A stretch of DNA of 15,577 nucleotides from a bacterium (GTDB lineage: Bacteria > Sumerlaeota > Sumerlaeia > MVZB01): contig JAMCWS010000175.1 in assembly GCA_023480605.1 (NCBI GenBank), positions 1 to 15,577 of the forward strand, written 5' to 3'. A model generated the notes under the pieces. The model was not told the origin of the DNA, made no database searches, and saw nothing but the letters and a program-made list of their open reading frames with translations. Both the position numbers and the translations under genes were made by a program. Shown here in pieces: positions 1-6,594 of this stretch (the first letter of the stretch is position 1; each line of letters opens with the position of its first letter).

Positions 1-597
1 TTTGACGGCATAGGAGAGGATCGGCGTGTTGGCGAAACCAGCCCCGTCGAGGGCCGCGCGAATCGCTCCGACGCGCCCGTCCATCATGTCGGACGGGGCG
101 ATGACGTCGGCCCCGGCGCGCGCCTGGGAGACGGCCGTGCGCGCCAGCACCGCGAGGGTCGAGTCGTTGGCGATCTCGCCCGCGCCGGTCACCATCCCGC
201 AATGGCCGTGGCTGGTGTATTCACACAGGCAGGTGTCGGCCATGAGAACCAGGCGGTCCCCGAGGGCGTCCTTGACGGCGCGCAGGGCCCGCTGCACGAT
301 GCCGTCATCGCTCCAGGCGCCGGTCGCCGCTTCATCTTTGGCCTCCGGAATGCCGAAGAACAGGACGGCGCGCAAGCCCAGGTCGGCCGCCGCGCGGCAT
401 TCCTCGACGACCTGGTCGACCGACAGGTTAAAGACCCCCGGCATCGACGGCACTTCGCGCCGCACCCCGCTGCCGGGGCAGGCAAAGAGCGGGTAAATCA
501 GGTCTTCGGCGTGCAGGCGCGTCTCGCGCACGAGGTCGCGCAACGCCGGCGTCATCCGCAACCGCCGCAATCGCCGCACCGGAAATTGTGCCGTCAT
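1..597 (-). CDS. hemB: Delta-aminolevulinic acid dehydratase (porphobilinogen synthase), N-terminal part, cut by window edge
   Basis: Condenses two 5-aminolevulinate molecules to porphobilinogen, the first common step of tetrapyrrole synthesis in the cytoplasm. The reading frame is open from an ATG at 597 to base 1 (199 codons). It begins MTAQFPVRRLRRLR and shows the family landmarks in order: a CPGSG-type N-terminal segment, DTCLCEYTSHGHCG (the three-cysteine zinc site, so a Zn-type enzyme), and PSDMMDGRV. The last visible residues are ILSYAVK; the terminal Lys199 aligns with the first of the two active-site lysines, and the second (Schiff-base) lysine would lie outside the window. A TAAGGGG Shine-Dalgarno sequence at 607-613 sits 9 bases from the ATG and supports this start. 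The gene reads in the same direction as the URO-D-like gene, 255 bases downstream of that gene's stop. The identification is firm; only the C-terminal part is unseen. Confidence 0.95.
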   Translation of the reverse strand, partial: MTAQFPVRRLRRLRMTPALRDLVRETRLHAEDLIYPLFACPGSGVRREVPSMPGVFNLSVDQVVEECRAAADLGLRAVLFFGIPEAKDEAATGAWSDDGIVQRALRAVKDALGDRLVLMADTCLCEYTSHGHCGMVTGAGEIANDSTLAVLARTAVSQARAGADVIAPSDMMDGRVGAIRAALDGAGFANTPILSYAVK

Positions 598-654
598 CTC
601 GTTGTTCCCCTTAATATCCATTCGTGTAACAACGATTGCGCCCCTCTCGTAATC

Positions 655-681
655 ATTATCGTGATCGTGATCGATTGTCAG
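655..681 (-). promoter_or_regulatory. Candidate hemB promoter embedded in repeat DNA
   Basis: On the minus strand CTGACA (complement of 676-681) is followed after 15 bases by GATAAT (complement of 655-660). Each hexamer has one mismatch to the sigma70 consensus, but the spacing is short. The start of transcription would fall near 648, giving a hemB leader of about 50 bases. The spacer consists of the ATCGTG hexamer repeat, so changes in repeat number would alter the promoter spacing. This is inference only. Confidence 0.3.
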
Positions 682-818
682 CGACGATCCCATGTGTTCA
701 CGATGTTTGCCAGACGCTCTCCGATTCCTCGCGATCGTGATCGTTATCGTGATCGTGATCGTGATCGGTGTTACATATCGGTTTGGTTTTCGATTACGAT
801 TACGATTACGATAACGAA
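655..818. repeat. Three blocks of degenerate hexanucleotide tandem repeats (GATCGT and CGATTA types)
   Basis: Between hemB and the URO-D-like gene are three short period-6 arrays. The first, 655-674, has ATCGTG units. The second, 733-768, has six units (GATCGT twice, TATCGT, GATCGT twice, GATCGG). The third, 791-814, has CGATTA three times and then CGATAA. The two unit types share the core CGAT but differ in the other positions. The arrays are separated by unique sequence of about 60 and 22 bases. In one plus frame they would encode RDRDRD-like and ITITIT-like strings, which reflects the repeat and not a protein. Function is unknown. Confidence 0.85.
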
Positions 819-852
819 GAAATACGGATTCTATATCGTTGCCGTTGCTTAC

Positions 853-1929
853 TTACTTTATGAGCATCCGCTCCTTCTTACCCGCCGTAAAGGCTTCTTC
901 GTATAGCGCCTCCAGACTGGGCAACGGGCAGTCGCCGTTGATGCCGTTGCCGGCCGTCAACATGAAGCGCCCCTCGGGGCGCCAGTAGGTGTCGATCATC
1001 GCGCGCACCTCGTCGCGCACTTCGTCGGCCGTGCCCCAGGGGATGATGCGCTGGACGTCGAAGCCGGCCCAGAAGGTAATCCGCCCTCCGAACTTCCGGG
1101 CGATCTCGCGCTCGTCCATGGTGTATTTCTGGATCGGGTGAATCACGTCGAGGCCCAGGTCGATAAAGCCCGGCAGGAAACTTTCGATATTACCGCAGGC
1201 GTGCAGCCAGAAGTGGCGGCCAAGCTCGTGGGCGCGGGCGATGAGTTCCCGGTAATAAGGACGAAAAAACTCGTCGAACACGTCGGTGGAAAAAAACGTG
1301 CCCGTCTGCGTGCCCAGGTCGTCGCTGGTCATGAAGCCGTCGACGCCCCGCTCGCGCGCGGCGCGCTCCATGACGGCCAGATAAAAATCGGTCAGCGCGC
1401 GAAACAGGCGATGCACCGCTTCGGGCGCGGTGTAGTAATCCGTCAGGGCGTTGGCCATGCCGCGCAGTTGCCAGTGGCGCTCGAAAAGGCAGAACCACCA
1501 GGTGCCCAGCCGGTAGCGGCCGTCGGGCGGCGAGCCGGGGGCCAGCAGGCCGCCGTAGCGCGGGTCGGGGAAATGCTCCAGAACGCCGTCCAGGCGCGCC
1601 CAGTCGTCGATGGCCACCTGGGCATCGAGGCCGGCTGAGGCAGCGGGCGTGGGCGGGCGGTCATAGTCGACCCAGCGATACTCATCGCTGAAGGGCAGGC
1701 CGTCGCCGGGCGTCTCATACACCGCCGGCATGCGGATGGGCACCACCTGAACGTCGTGAGGCCAGCGGGCCAGCAGGCGCTCGACGGCCCCCTGGCGATC
1801 GCCGAAGGTCGTGGGATGCGTCCAGAAGTGGAGGAGCACGGGCACGCGCCGCGCCGCGCCGCGCCCCTCGATGACGGCGATCATTTCGTCGCGGCTGAGG
1901 GGCGTGTCGAGTGGTTCAGCGTCGGTCAT
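853..1929 (-). CDS. URO-D superfamily protein, probably a zinc-dependent (corrinoid) methyltransferase-like enzyme, not HemE
   Basis: This 358-residue protein has the overall length and C-terminal fold signature of the uroporphyrinogen decarboxylase superfamily: WLHACGNIESFLPGFIDLG, then a DVIHPIQ strand, FWAGFDVQ, and AGNGINGDCPLPSLEALYEEA. The N-terminal arginine-containing RQAGR motif that binds substrate carboxylates in true HemE is absent. Instead His243 and Cys245 (HxC) and Cys334 reproduce the H-x-C-x(n)-C zinc-ligand pattern known from MtaA/MtbA/CmuA-type methyltransferases in this superfamily. The substrate cannot be told from sequence. The ATG at 1929 is preceded by GGAAGG (1936-1941) at 6 bases, which decides the start. 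A TATAGT -10-like hexamer on the minus strand at 2000-2005 lacks a good -35. The neighbouring hemB invites a haem-pathway reading, but residue evidence argues against it. Confidence 0.85.
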   Translation of the reverse strand: MTDAEPLDTPLSRDEMIAVIEGRGAARRVPVLLHFWTHPTTFGDRQGAVERLLARWPHDVQVVPIRMPAVYETPGDGLPFSDEYRWVDYDRPPTPAASAGLDAQVAIDDWARLDGVLEHFPDPRYGGLLAPGSPPDGRYRLGTWWFCLFERHWQLRGMANALTDYYTAPEAVHRLFRALTDFYLAVMERAARERGVDGFMTSDDLGTQTGTFFSTDVFDEFFRPYYRELIARAHELGRHFWLHACGNIESFLPGFIDLGLDVIHPIQKYTMDEREIARKFGGRITFWAGFDVQRIIPWGTADEVRDEVRAMIDTYWRPEGRFMLTAGNGINGDCPLPSLEALYEEAFTAGKKERMLIK

Positions 1930-2080
1930 GGTTCGCCTTCCGCGGCTCGCCGGGGGCTGCCGCGCCGCCGGCGGGGGCCGGTCATTCTCTCCGATTCTGA
2001 CTATACGCCGGTTCCATGTCCAGTAATTAGATGGGCCGGCCCGCCCGTGGCGGGAGTCGCCGCGTTTCCGCTCCGGCGCG

Positions 2081-2105
2081 AAAAAAAGGGCCGCCCCCGG
2101 CGGCC
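2081..2105 (-). terminator. Rho-independent terminator of the DUF305-like gene
   Basis: On the minus strand GGCCGCC, a GGG loop and GGCGGCC form a perfect 7-bp GC stem (2089-2105), followed by C and seven T (complement of 2081-2088). It lies about 85 bases past the stop of the gene ending at 2192. It separates that transcript from the URO-D-like gene further along the same strand. Confidence 0.85.
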
Positions 2106-2191
2106 TTGCGGGTGGGCTCCGGGGGCGGACATTCGTGGCGGGGGCGGCCGCGGATCGGGGCCGCCGGCGAACGAGCGGGAAGGCCGGAACG

Positions 2192-2845
2192 CTAATAGCC
2201 GGCCGCCGCCATCATGGCGAGTGTTCGCTTCCAGTCCTTGAAGAGCATAATATCGTCCTGGTTGATGATAAGGATGTCCGTCGCGAACGTTTTCAGTTCC
2301 ATGTGATACATTTTTTTCGTGTTCGCCTTGACGACCTGCTTCATCTGGGCGAGTTCGTTCGATTCATAGCCCATGAGCGCCCCCAGAGCGCCGGAGATGA
2401 ATTGCAAGTCGGTCCGGGTCTTCATCATCCCCCCGACGGCGTCGCCGATCGACATGCTTTTCGGGATATACGTGATGCCGTACCAGGTTTGCAGCCAGGC
2501 AAGCATCGTTGCCTGCTCGTTCTGCTCGCGGATGAGGAAATCGCTTACGAACAACCGCAATTCCGTGAAACTCGTTTCGGTGTCGGTTGTCTGGGTGCCG
2601 GTGGTCTGAGCGTCGATCCACATGGCCAGGGCGATCCCCCGCTGGTGGAAGTCGATCTGTTTCTGGAGAAAGCCGATTTCGAACTTGGTCTGGTTCTTGT
2701 TCGGCGTGTTGCTGGGGGGCTTGGGCGCCTTCGGACTTTTCGCGGCGGCGGGCGCCGCGGCCAACGCGGCCAACATGGCCAATCCGGCCGCAAGCAGCCA
2801 TAAGTTGATGCGCTTGGTTTTCTGACGGATGGCGGTCGAAAACAT
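2192..2845 (-). CDS. Secreted DUF305-like protein (divergent, two-repeat)
   Basis: A 217-residue protein with a typical Sec signal peptide: basic start, hydrophobic stretch at about 14-30, and a likely cleavage after APAAA near residue 35. A short Pro/Lys/Asn linker follows. The mature part has two similar halves that recall the DUF305 ferritin-like four-helix fold: FHQRGIALAM (66-75) with LIREQNEQATMLAWL (104-118), then DLQFISGALGALMGYESNEL (146-165) with a second helix ending in LFKDW (about 201-205). DUF305 members usually carry MMIPHH-type histidine motifs. Here only one histidine remains in the first motif and none in the second, so metal binding may be lost or altered. An AAGGAGG Shine-Dalgarno sequence (2851-2857) sits 5 bases from the ATG and fixes the start. 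It appears to be monocistronic, with its own terminator. The function of the family is not settled; the assignment is by pattern only. Confidence 0.7.
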   Translation of the reverse strand: MFSTAIRQKTKRINLWLLAAGLAMLAALAAAPAAAKSPKAPKPPSNTPNKNQTKFEIGFLQKQIDFHQRGIALAMWIDAQTTGTQTTDTETSFTELRLFVSDFLIREQNEQATMLAWLQTWYGITYIPKSMSIGDAVGGMMKTRTDLQFISGALGALMGYESNELAQMKQVVKANTKKMYHMELKTFATDILIINQDDIMLFKDWKRTLAMMAAAGY

Positions 2846-3075
2846 GGGTGCCTCCTTCGTGCCCCCCCGCCCTGAAGCGCGCTCCTGGACGGGGGAATAA
2901 ACCTCGTTCCCTGGGCCTGCGTTAATGCGACCGATCGAGGTTCGCTGTTTATCGCATCGGATGCCGGCCGCGCCCGGATGAAAGTCGAAACAAATCTATT
3001 ACACGACGCGCGGCGGACGTTGTTCGTGGCAATAACCTTCACTAATATATCCATATAGTTCACGATTTCCCAAGC

Positions 3076-3101
3076 GTCACGGGCCCATGACATTTTTTTT
3101 T
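3076..3101 (+). terminator. Terminator-like palindrome with nine-T run, no assigned gene upstream
   Basis: GTCA-c-GGGCCC-a-TGAC (3076-3091) is a palindrome with one mismatch pair, followed by A and nine T (3093-3101). The shape resembles a weak intrinsic terminator on the plus strand, but the inner GGGCCC must open to make a loop, and no plus-strand gene ends here. A TTGTTC / TAATAT promoter-like pair (3020-3048, 17-base spacer) lies just upstream. It may equally be chance. Confidence 0.25.
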
Positions 3102-3216
3102 AAAAACAGGCACTCGATTCATTTTATAGCCCCACGCGCAACAGGAAAATAACACTTCCGCGGTATGAAGTCGAAACGGCCGCCTGCTTTCCGTGGCCGC
3201 CGGGGCCGGCGAACGA

Positions 3217-3222
3217 TATAAT
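3217..3222 (+). promoter_or_regulatory. Perfect -10 hexamer (TATAAT) upstream of DUF255 gene
   Basis: TATAAT at 3217-3222 lies 70 bases before the ATG at 3293, in an AT-rich patch within GC-rich DNA. No good -35 lies 16-18 bases upstream (the 17-base position reads TGGCCG), so the promoter may be activator-dependent or use another sigma factor. Confidence 0.4.
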
Positions 3223-3292
3223 TAATAAGTGATGCGCGAGACGCACGCCGGTCCTGCGCGACGACCCGCCACCAGACCGAAAGGCGCCGCCG

Positions 3293-5362
3293 ATGCAACA
3301 CGCCGCCCATGCCAATCGCCTGATCCATGAAACCAGTCCTTACCTGCTTCAGCACGCCCATAATCCGGTGGACTGGTATCCGTGGGGCGACGAGGCCTTC
3401 GCGCGCGCCCGCGCCGAGAACATGCCGATCTTTTTATCAATCGGCTACGCGGCCTGCCATTGGTGCCACGTGATGGAGCGCGAGTCGTTCGAAAACCGCG
3501 CCATCGCCGACGTCCTCAATCGTTACTATGTCGCCATCAAGGTTGACCGCGAGGAGCGGCCCGACCTTGACGCGCTCTACATGCAGGCCGTCCAGATACT
3601 CAGCGGCACCGGGGGCTGGCCGATGAGCGTTTTTCTCACGCCCGCCGGCGAGCCTTTCTTCGGCGGCACCTACTACCCGCCCCGGTCGCGCCTCGGCCGG
3701 CCGGGATTCGATGATATTTTGCTGCGCATCCATGAAATCTGGGAGCGTGACGGAGACGGAATCCTGGCCAGCGGCCGCGAGGTCATCGCCGCCCTGAACC
3801 GGATCGCCCGGCGAACGGCCGGCGGCGAAGGGAGCCTCTCGCCCGAATTGCTCGATCGGGCCGTCGCCGAATTGGCCGGCCGTTACGACCCCGTCTACGG
3901 AGGCTTCGGCGAAGCGCCCCGGTTCCCCGCGCCGATGGCACTGGCCCTGCTCCTGCGCCGGCACGCGCGCACGGGCGACGCGCGCGCGTTGGAGATGGCC
4001 GCCTCGACGCTCAAGAAAATGGCGCGCGGCGGCATCTACGACCAGATCGGCGGCGGTTTCCATCGTTATGCGACCGACCACGCCTGGCTCGTGCCGCACT
4101 TTGAGAAGATGCTCACCGACAACGCCTTGCTGGCGCCCGTCTATTTCGACGCCCACGCCGTCACCGGCGATCCCTTTTTCCTGCGCATTGGGCGGGAAAC
4201 GCTCGATTACGTGCTGCGCGAGTTGAGCGATTTGGATGGCGGCTTCTGCGCCTCCCAGGACGCCGACAGTGCCGAGGGCGAGGGCCGCTATTACCTCTGG
4301 ACGCCCGGCCAGCTCGAAAACGCCCTGGGCCGCGTGGATGGGGCTCTGTTCGCGGATTACTACGGCGTCACGCCCCAGGGCAACTGGGCCGAGGGCGAGG
4401 GCGGCAGCATACTCAATGTGCGCCTGCCGCTGGAGGACTACGCGAGCCTGCGTAATCTGAATCCGCGGTTCCTGGCCTCGCGGCTTGACGCGCTACGCGC
4501 CCGCCTGCTCGAATTGCGCGGCCGCCGCGCCGCCCCGGCCCGCGACGATAAGGTTCTGGCCGGCTGGAACGGCCTGGCGATTTCGGCCCTGGCGCGCGGC
4601 GCCCAGGTCGCCGGCGATGACCGTTATGCTCGCGCGGCAACCCGGGCGGCGCAATTCGTCCTGGCGAAGATGCGCGGTGATGGCGGCGGACTGCGTCGCT
4701 CGTGGCGCGCCGGGCAGGCCCGCGTCGGCGCGTTCCTCGAAGACCACGCCGCCCTCATCGGCGGCCTGCTCGATCTCTACGAAACCACGTTCGATCCCGC
4801 CCTCGTGCGCGAGGCCGACGGCCTGGCCCGCGCGTTGATCGAGCGCTTCGGCGACCCCGCCGGCGCCGGATTCTACACCGCCGACGGGCGCGACCCGGCG
4901 GCGCCCGCCCGTTTGAAGGACTATTATGACGGGGCCGTGCCTTCGGGCAACGCGCTGGCCGCCCTGGCCCTGGCGCGTCTGGGACGGCTGCTCGACCGCC
5001 CGCCGTATCGCGAAGCCGCGCGCGCCGTTCTGGCTTCTCTGGCCGACCAGATGGCGGCGATTCCGGCGGCCCACCACCAGGCGCTCTGCGCTCTGGATTT
5101 CGAGCTCGCGGCGCCCCCCGAAGTGGCCGTCATCGGCGATCCCGCCGCCGACTCGACGCGCGTCCTTGTCGCGGCGGTCTGGCGCCGCTACCTGCCCAAT
5201 CGTTTAATGGCGGCGGCCCCGCCCGGCCGCGCCGACGGCATCGCCATGCTGGCCGGCAAGACGGCCGCGGGCGGTGAGCCGGCCGTTTACGTCTGCCGGA
5301 ATTACGCGTGCGGCGCACCGGTTCATACCCCGGCCGAAGTCGAAGCGCTGCTGGGCCAATGA
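3293..5362 (+). CDS. DUF255 thioredoxin-domain protein (YyaL / SSP411 family)
   Basis: A 689-residue, full-length member of the widespread DUF255 family (B. subtilis YyaL, mammalian SPATA20). The N-terminal thioredoxin-like domain (about 1-165) carries the hallmark SPYLLQHAHNPVDWYPW near residue 15, and the CxxC motif CHWC at 55-58 in an ACHWCHVMERESF context. TGGWPMSVFLTP and GGTYYPP follow. From about residue 200 the protein resembles an (alpha/alpha)6 barrel of the type seen in sugar epimerases: GGIYDQIGGGFHRYATD, WLVPHFEKMLTDNA, DADSAEGEGRYYLWT, DDKVLAGWNGLAISAL, YYDGAVPSGNA. The C-terminus has the usual VCRNYACGAPV. No enzymatic activity is established for the family. Start: ATG 3293 places the conserved N-terminus at the usual distance; GAAAGG about 9 bases upstream is a modest ribosome site. 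No signal peptide is seen, so it is probably cytoplasmic. It looks monocistronic. Confidence 0.95.
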   Translation: MQHAAHANRLIHETSPYLLQHAHNPVDWYPWGDEAFARARAENMPIFLSIGYAACHWCHVMERESFENRAIADVLNRYYVAIKVDREERPDLDALYMQAVQILSGTGGWPMSVFLTPAGEPFFGGTYYPPRSRLGRPGFDDILLRIHEIWERDGDGILASGREVIAALNRIARRTAGGEGSLSPELLDRAVAELAGRYDPVYGGFGEAPRFPAPMALALLLRRHARTGDARALEMAASTLKKMARGGIYDQIGGGFHRYATDHAWLVPHFEKMLTDNALLAPVYFDAHAVTGDPFFLRIGRETLDYVLRELSDLDGGFCASQDADSAEGEGRYYLWTPGQLENALGRVDGALFADYYGVTPQGNWAEGEGGSILNVRLPLEDYASLRNLNPRFLASRLDALRARLLELRGRRAAPARDDKVLAGWNGLAISALARGAQVAGDDRYARAATRAAQFVLAKMRGDGGGLRRSWRAGQARVGAFLEDHAALIGGLLDLYETTFDPALVREADGLARALIERFGDPAGAGFYTADGRDPAAPARLKDYYDGAVPSGNALAALALARLGRLLDRPPYREAARAVLASLADQMAAIPAAHHQALCALDFELAAPPEVAVIGDPAADSTRVLVAAVWRRYLPNRLMAAAPPGRADGIAMLAGKTAAGGEPAVYVCRNYACGAPVHTPAEVEALLGQ

Positions 5363-5670
5363 GTATAGGAGATGAAATGAGATGTAATGAGGAGTGGCGC
5401 CGCGCGCCTGAGGGAGGGCCGTTGCCCGGCGCGTTGCGTATTGAAAATGCGCGACTTCGCCCCGTCTCCGCAAGCGTTGACCCGCCGCGGAAAGTGAAGC
5501 GCCCATCCACGGGGTATAAACGCACCGCCCCTCTTCACGTCTTGCGAAATTCCACCGTCGCTGCGACGGACGTGATTGGTCGGAAAAGCGTAAATTCTTG
5601 AAAATCATGAACATCGGCGCCGCTTCGGAGCCGCACCGGGCGCCGCATCGGCTGCCGGAATCCGCCGGCC
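5363..5670. other. 308-bp gap between convergent genes
   Basis: Separates the ends of the DUF255 gene (plus) and the HU gene (minus). It holds a 6-bp hairpin, CCGTCG-CTG-CGACGG (5555-5569), without a T tract, and GC-rich dyads around 5620-5665, also without T runs. Termination of both genes may therefore be Rho-dependent. A frame opening with an ATGA overlap at 5359 runs to 5601 but has no recognisable features and I do not call it. Confidence 0.5.
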
Positions 5671-6129
5671 TTACTCCAACGTTTTTTCTTTCAAGTCGGC
5701 CACCTCGCCTTCCAGGGGCAAAAATGATGTCTGCTGGATGATGGGGGCGGGGCGACTCATCTTGGGGGCCGGCGCGGACTGGGGCTTCGCCAGCGCGGCG
5801 CTCTTGGCCGGAGCGGACGTTTTCGCTTTGCGTGACCGAGCGGTTTTACCGACCGGCAGCACTGAGAAATCCTTGAGTTCCTTGCCCAGTTTGAACGTGA
5901 CTACTTTGCGCGGATGAATGGGATATTCTTTTTTGTTGCGTGGATTGCGTCCGGTGCGCGGTTTGCGGGTCTTGACCTGGAAAACTCCGAAGTTGCGCAC
6001 TTCCATGCGACCGAATTCGTTAATGGTTTCCTTGAAGGCGTCGATGATAGTATCAACGACCGCCAACGCTTCACGATCCTTCAATTTGAGTTGATCAGCC
6101 ACTCTCTTGACGATATCGATTTTAATCAT
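5671..6129 (-). CDS. HU/IHF-family DNA-binding protein with basic C-terminal tail
   Basis: A nucleoid-associated protein that bends and compacts DNA as a dimer. Residues 1-90 form the classic HU fold: start MIKIDIVKRVADQL, the turn RNFGVFQV, the DNA-arm signature RTGRNPRNKKEYPIHP (intercalating proline at 63) and closing KVVTFKLGKELKDF. At 152 residues it is about 60 longer than ordinary HU. The extension (91-152) opens with Lys/Arg/Ala/Pro-rich sequence (KTARSRKAKTSAPAKSAA), continues Pro-rich, and ends in an acidic patch (LEGEVADLKEKTLE). Such tails occur in some bacterial HU proteins and usually strengthen DNA contacts. The start ATG at 6129 has a GGGAG ribosome site about 8-9 bases upstream. 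A TTGACA-based promoter faces it at 6200-6229. HU versus IHF cannot be decided from one sequence. It appears monocistronic and divergent from the c-di-GMP gene. Confidence 0.93.
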   Translation of the reverse strand: MIKIDIVKRVADQLKLKDREALAVVDTIIDAFKETINEFGRMEVRNFGVFQVKTRKPRTGRNPRNKKEYPIHPRKVVTFKLGKELKDFSVLPVGKTARSRKAKTSAPAKSAALAKPQSAPAPKMSRPAPIIQQTSFLPLEGEVADLKEKTLE

Positions 6130-6199
6130 GGCTTGCGTCTCCCACCCGATGACCAGCGCTGATGTCGGTTCGTACGCTGCAGTTGTGCCTGAGGTGCAT

Positions 6200-6229
6200 A
6201 TTCTCCAAAGGATACCTTCGGTTTGTCAA
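6200..6229 (-). promoter_or_regulatory. Promoter of the HU gene
   Basis: On the minus strand a perfect TTGACA (complement of 6224-6229), an 18-base spacer and GAGAAT (complement of 6200-6205, four of six consensus bases). Transcription would begin near 6193, giving a leader of about 65 bases. Confidence 0.55.
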
Positions 6230-6377
6230 TGCCAATATCCCTGCGTCCCGAATCATGATCGCGTCATGGGGGGGGCTCAAACCAGTATTCAACGGCCATC
6301 CCCACTCGCTTTAACATAACCCCTTCATATATAATGCTTTACATAAAACGGCGCAAGGATTATTTGGCATGTTCCTT

Positions 6378-6407
6378 TTGACAAAACGCCCAGGGCGTCA
6401 CTATAGT
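6378..6407 (+). promoter_or_regulatory. Strong sigma70-type promoter of the GGDEF/HD-GYP gene
   Basis: Perfect TTGACA at 6378-6383, an 18-base spacer and TATAGT at 6402-6407 (five of six). The predicted start near 6414 lies downstream of the GTG at 6406, so the coding region cannot begin at that GTG when this promoter is used. This supports the ATG at 6595. Confidence 0.75.
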
Positions 6408-6594
6408 GGCCCTGACTGGCGGCAAAGTCGGGAGGAAGGGGCGGCCGAGTGGGGGCAGCGGCAGACGCTCCTGGCTTCTGGATGCGGGTGACACCGGCGC
6501 GTATCATCCGCAAGGCGTCGGCCGGCTGCGGGCCAGGTCCGGTCGCCGCGGGTTCGCCCGAGGCCCATTTCCGCTGCTCACGGAATCGCGCGTC

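Larger units (their letters stand above)
2846..3292. other. 447-bp divergent intergenic region
   Basis: Lies between the leftward DUF305-like gene and the rightward DUF255 gene. It contains the AAGGAGG ribosome site of the left gene, a terminator-like palindrome with a T run at 3076-3101, and a TATAAT hexamer at 3217-3222 for the right gene. Apart from these I see no coding potential or structured RNA here. The part around 2990-3130 is notably AT-richer than the flanking genes, as expected of a regulatory gap. Confidence 0.6.
6130..6594. other. 465-bp divergent control region of HU and the c-di-GMP gene
   Basis: Contains two outward-facing sigma70-type promoters (minus 6200-6229, plus 6378-6407), with about 150 bases between them. 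A further TATAAT at 6330-6335 has no -35 partner. From about 6414 to 6594 lies a leader of roughly 180 bases for the plus-strand gene, GC-rich and foldable but without a riboswitch or small RNA pattern I can recognise. Confidence 0.6.

Noticed and set aside
202..906. Open plus-strand frame across hemB and the repeats encoding RDRDRD and ITITIT runs
   Set aside because: It is antisense to hemB and its odd composition comes from the hexamer repeats. It has no ribosome site or family pattern.
5555..5569. CCGTCG-CTG-CGACGG hairpin as a terminator of the DUF255 gene
   Set aside because: It is about 190 bases past the stop and no T tract follows on either strand.
5359..5601. Small frame whose ATG overlaps the DUF255 stop (ATGA), 80 codons
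   Set aside because: The overlap looks like translational coupling, but the protein is Arg/Pro-rich without any recognisable pattern and spans hairpin-rich spacer. Chance is more likely.
6525..6560. CCAGGTCCGG segment resembling the SRP RNA (4.5S) signature
   Set aside because: The conserved continuation GGAAGGAAGCAGC is absent and no closing stem was found.
6406..6594. 63-codon N-terminal extension of the c-di-GMP protein from GTG 6406
   Set aside because: The GTG overlaps the -10 hexamer and precedes the predicted transcription start. The residues are low-complexity Gly/Arg sequence.
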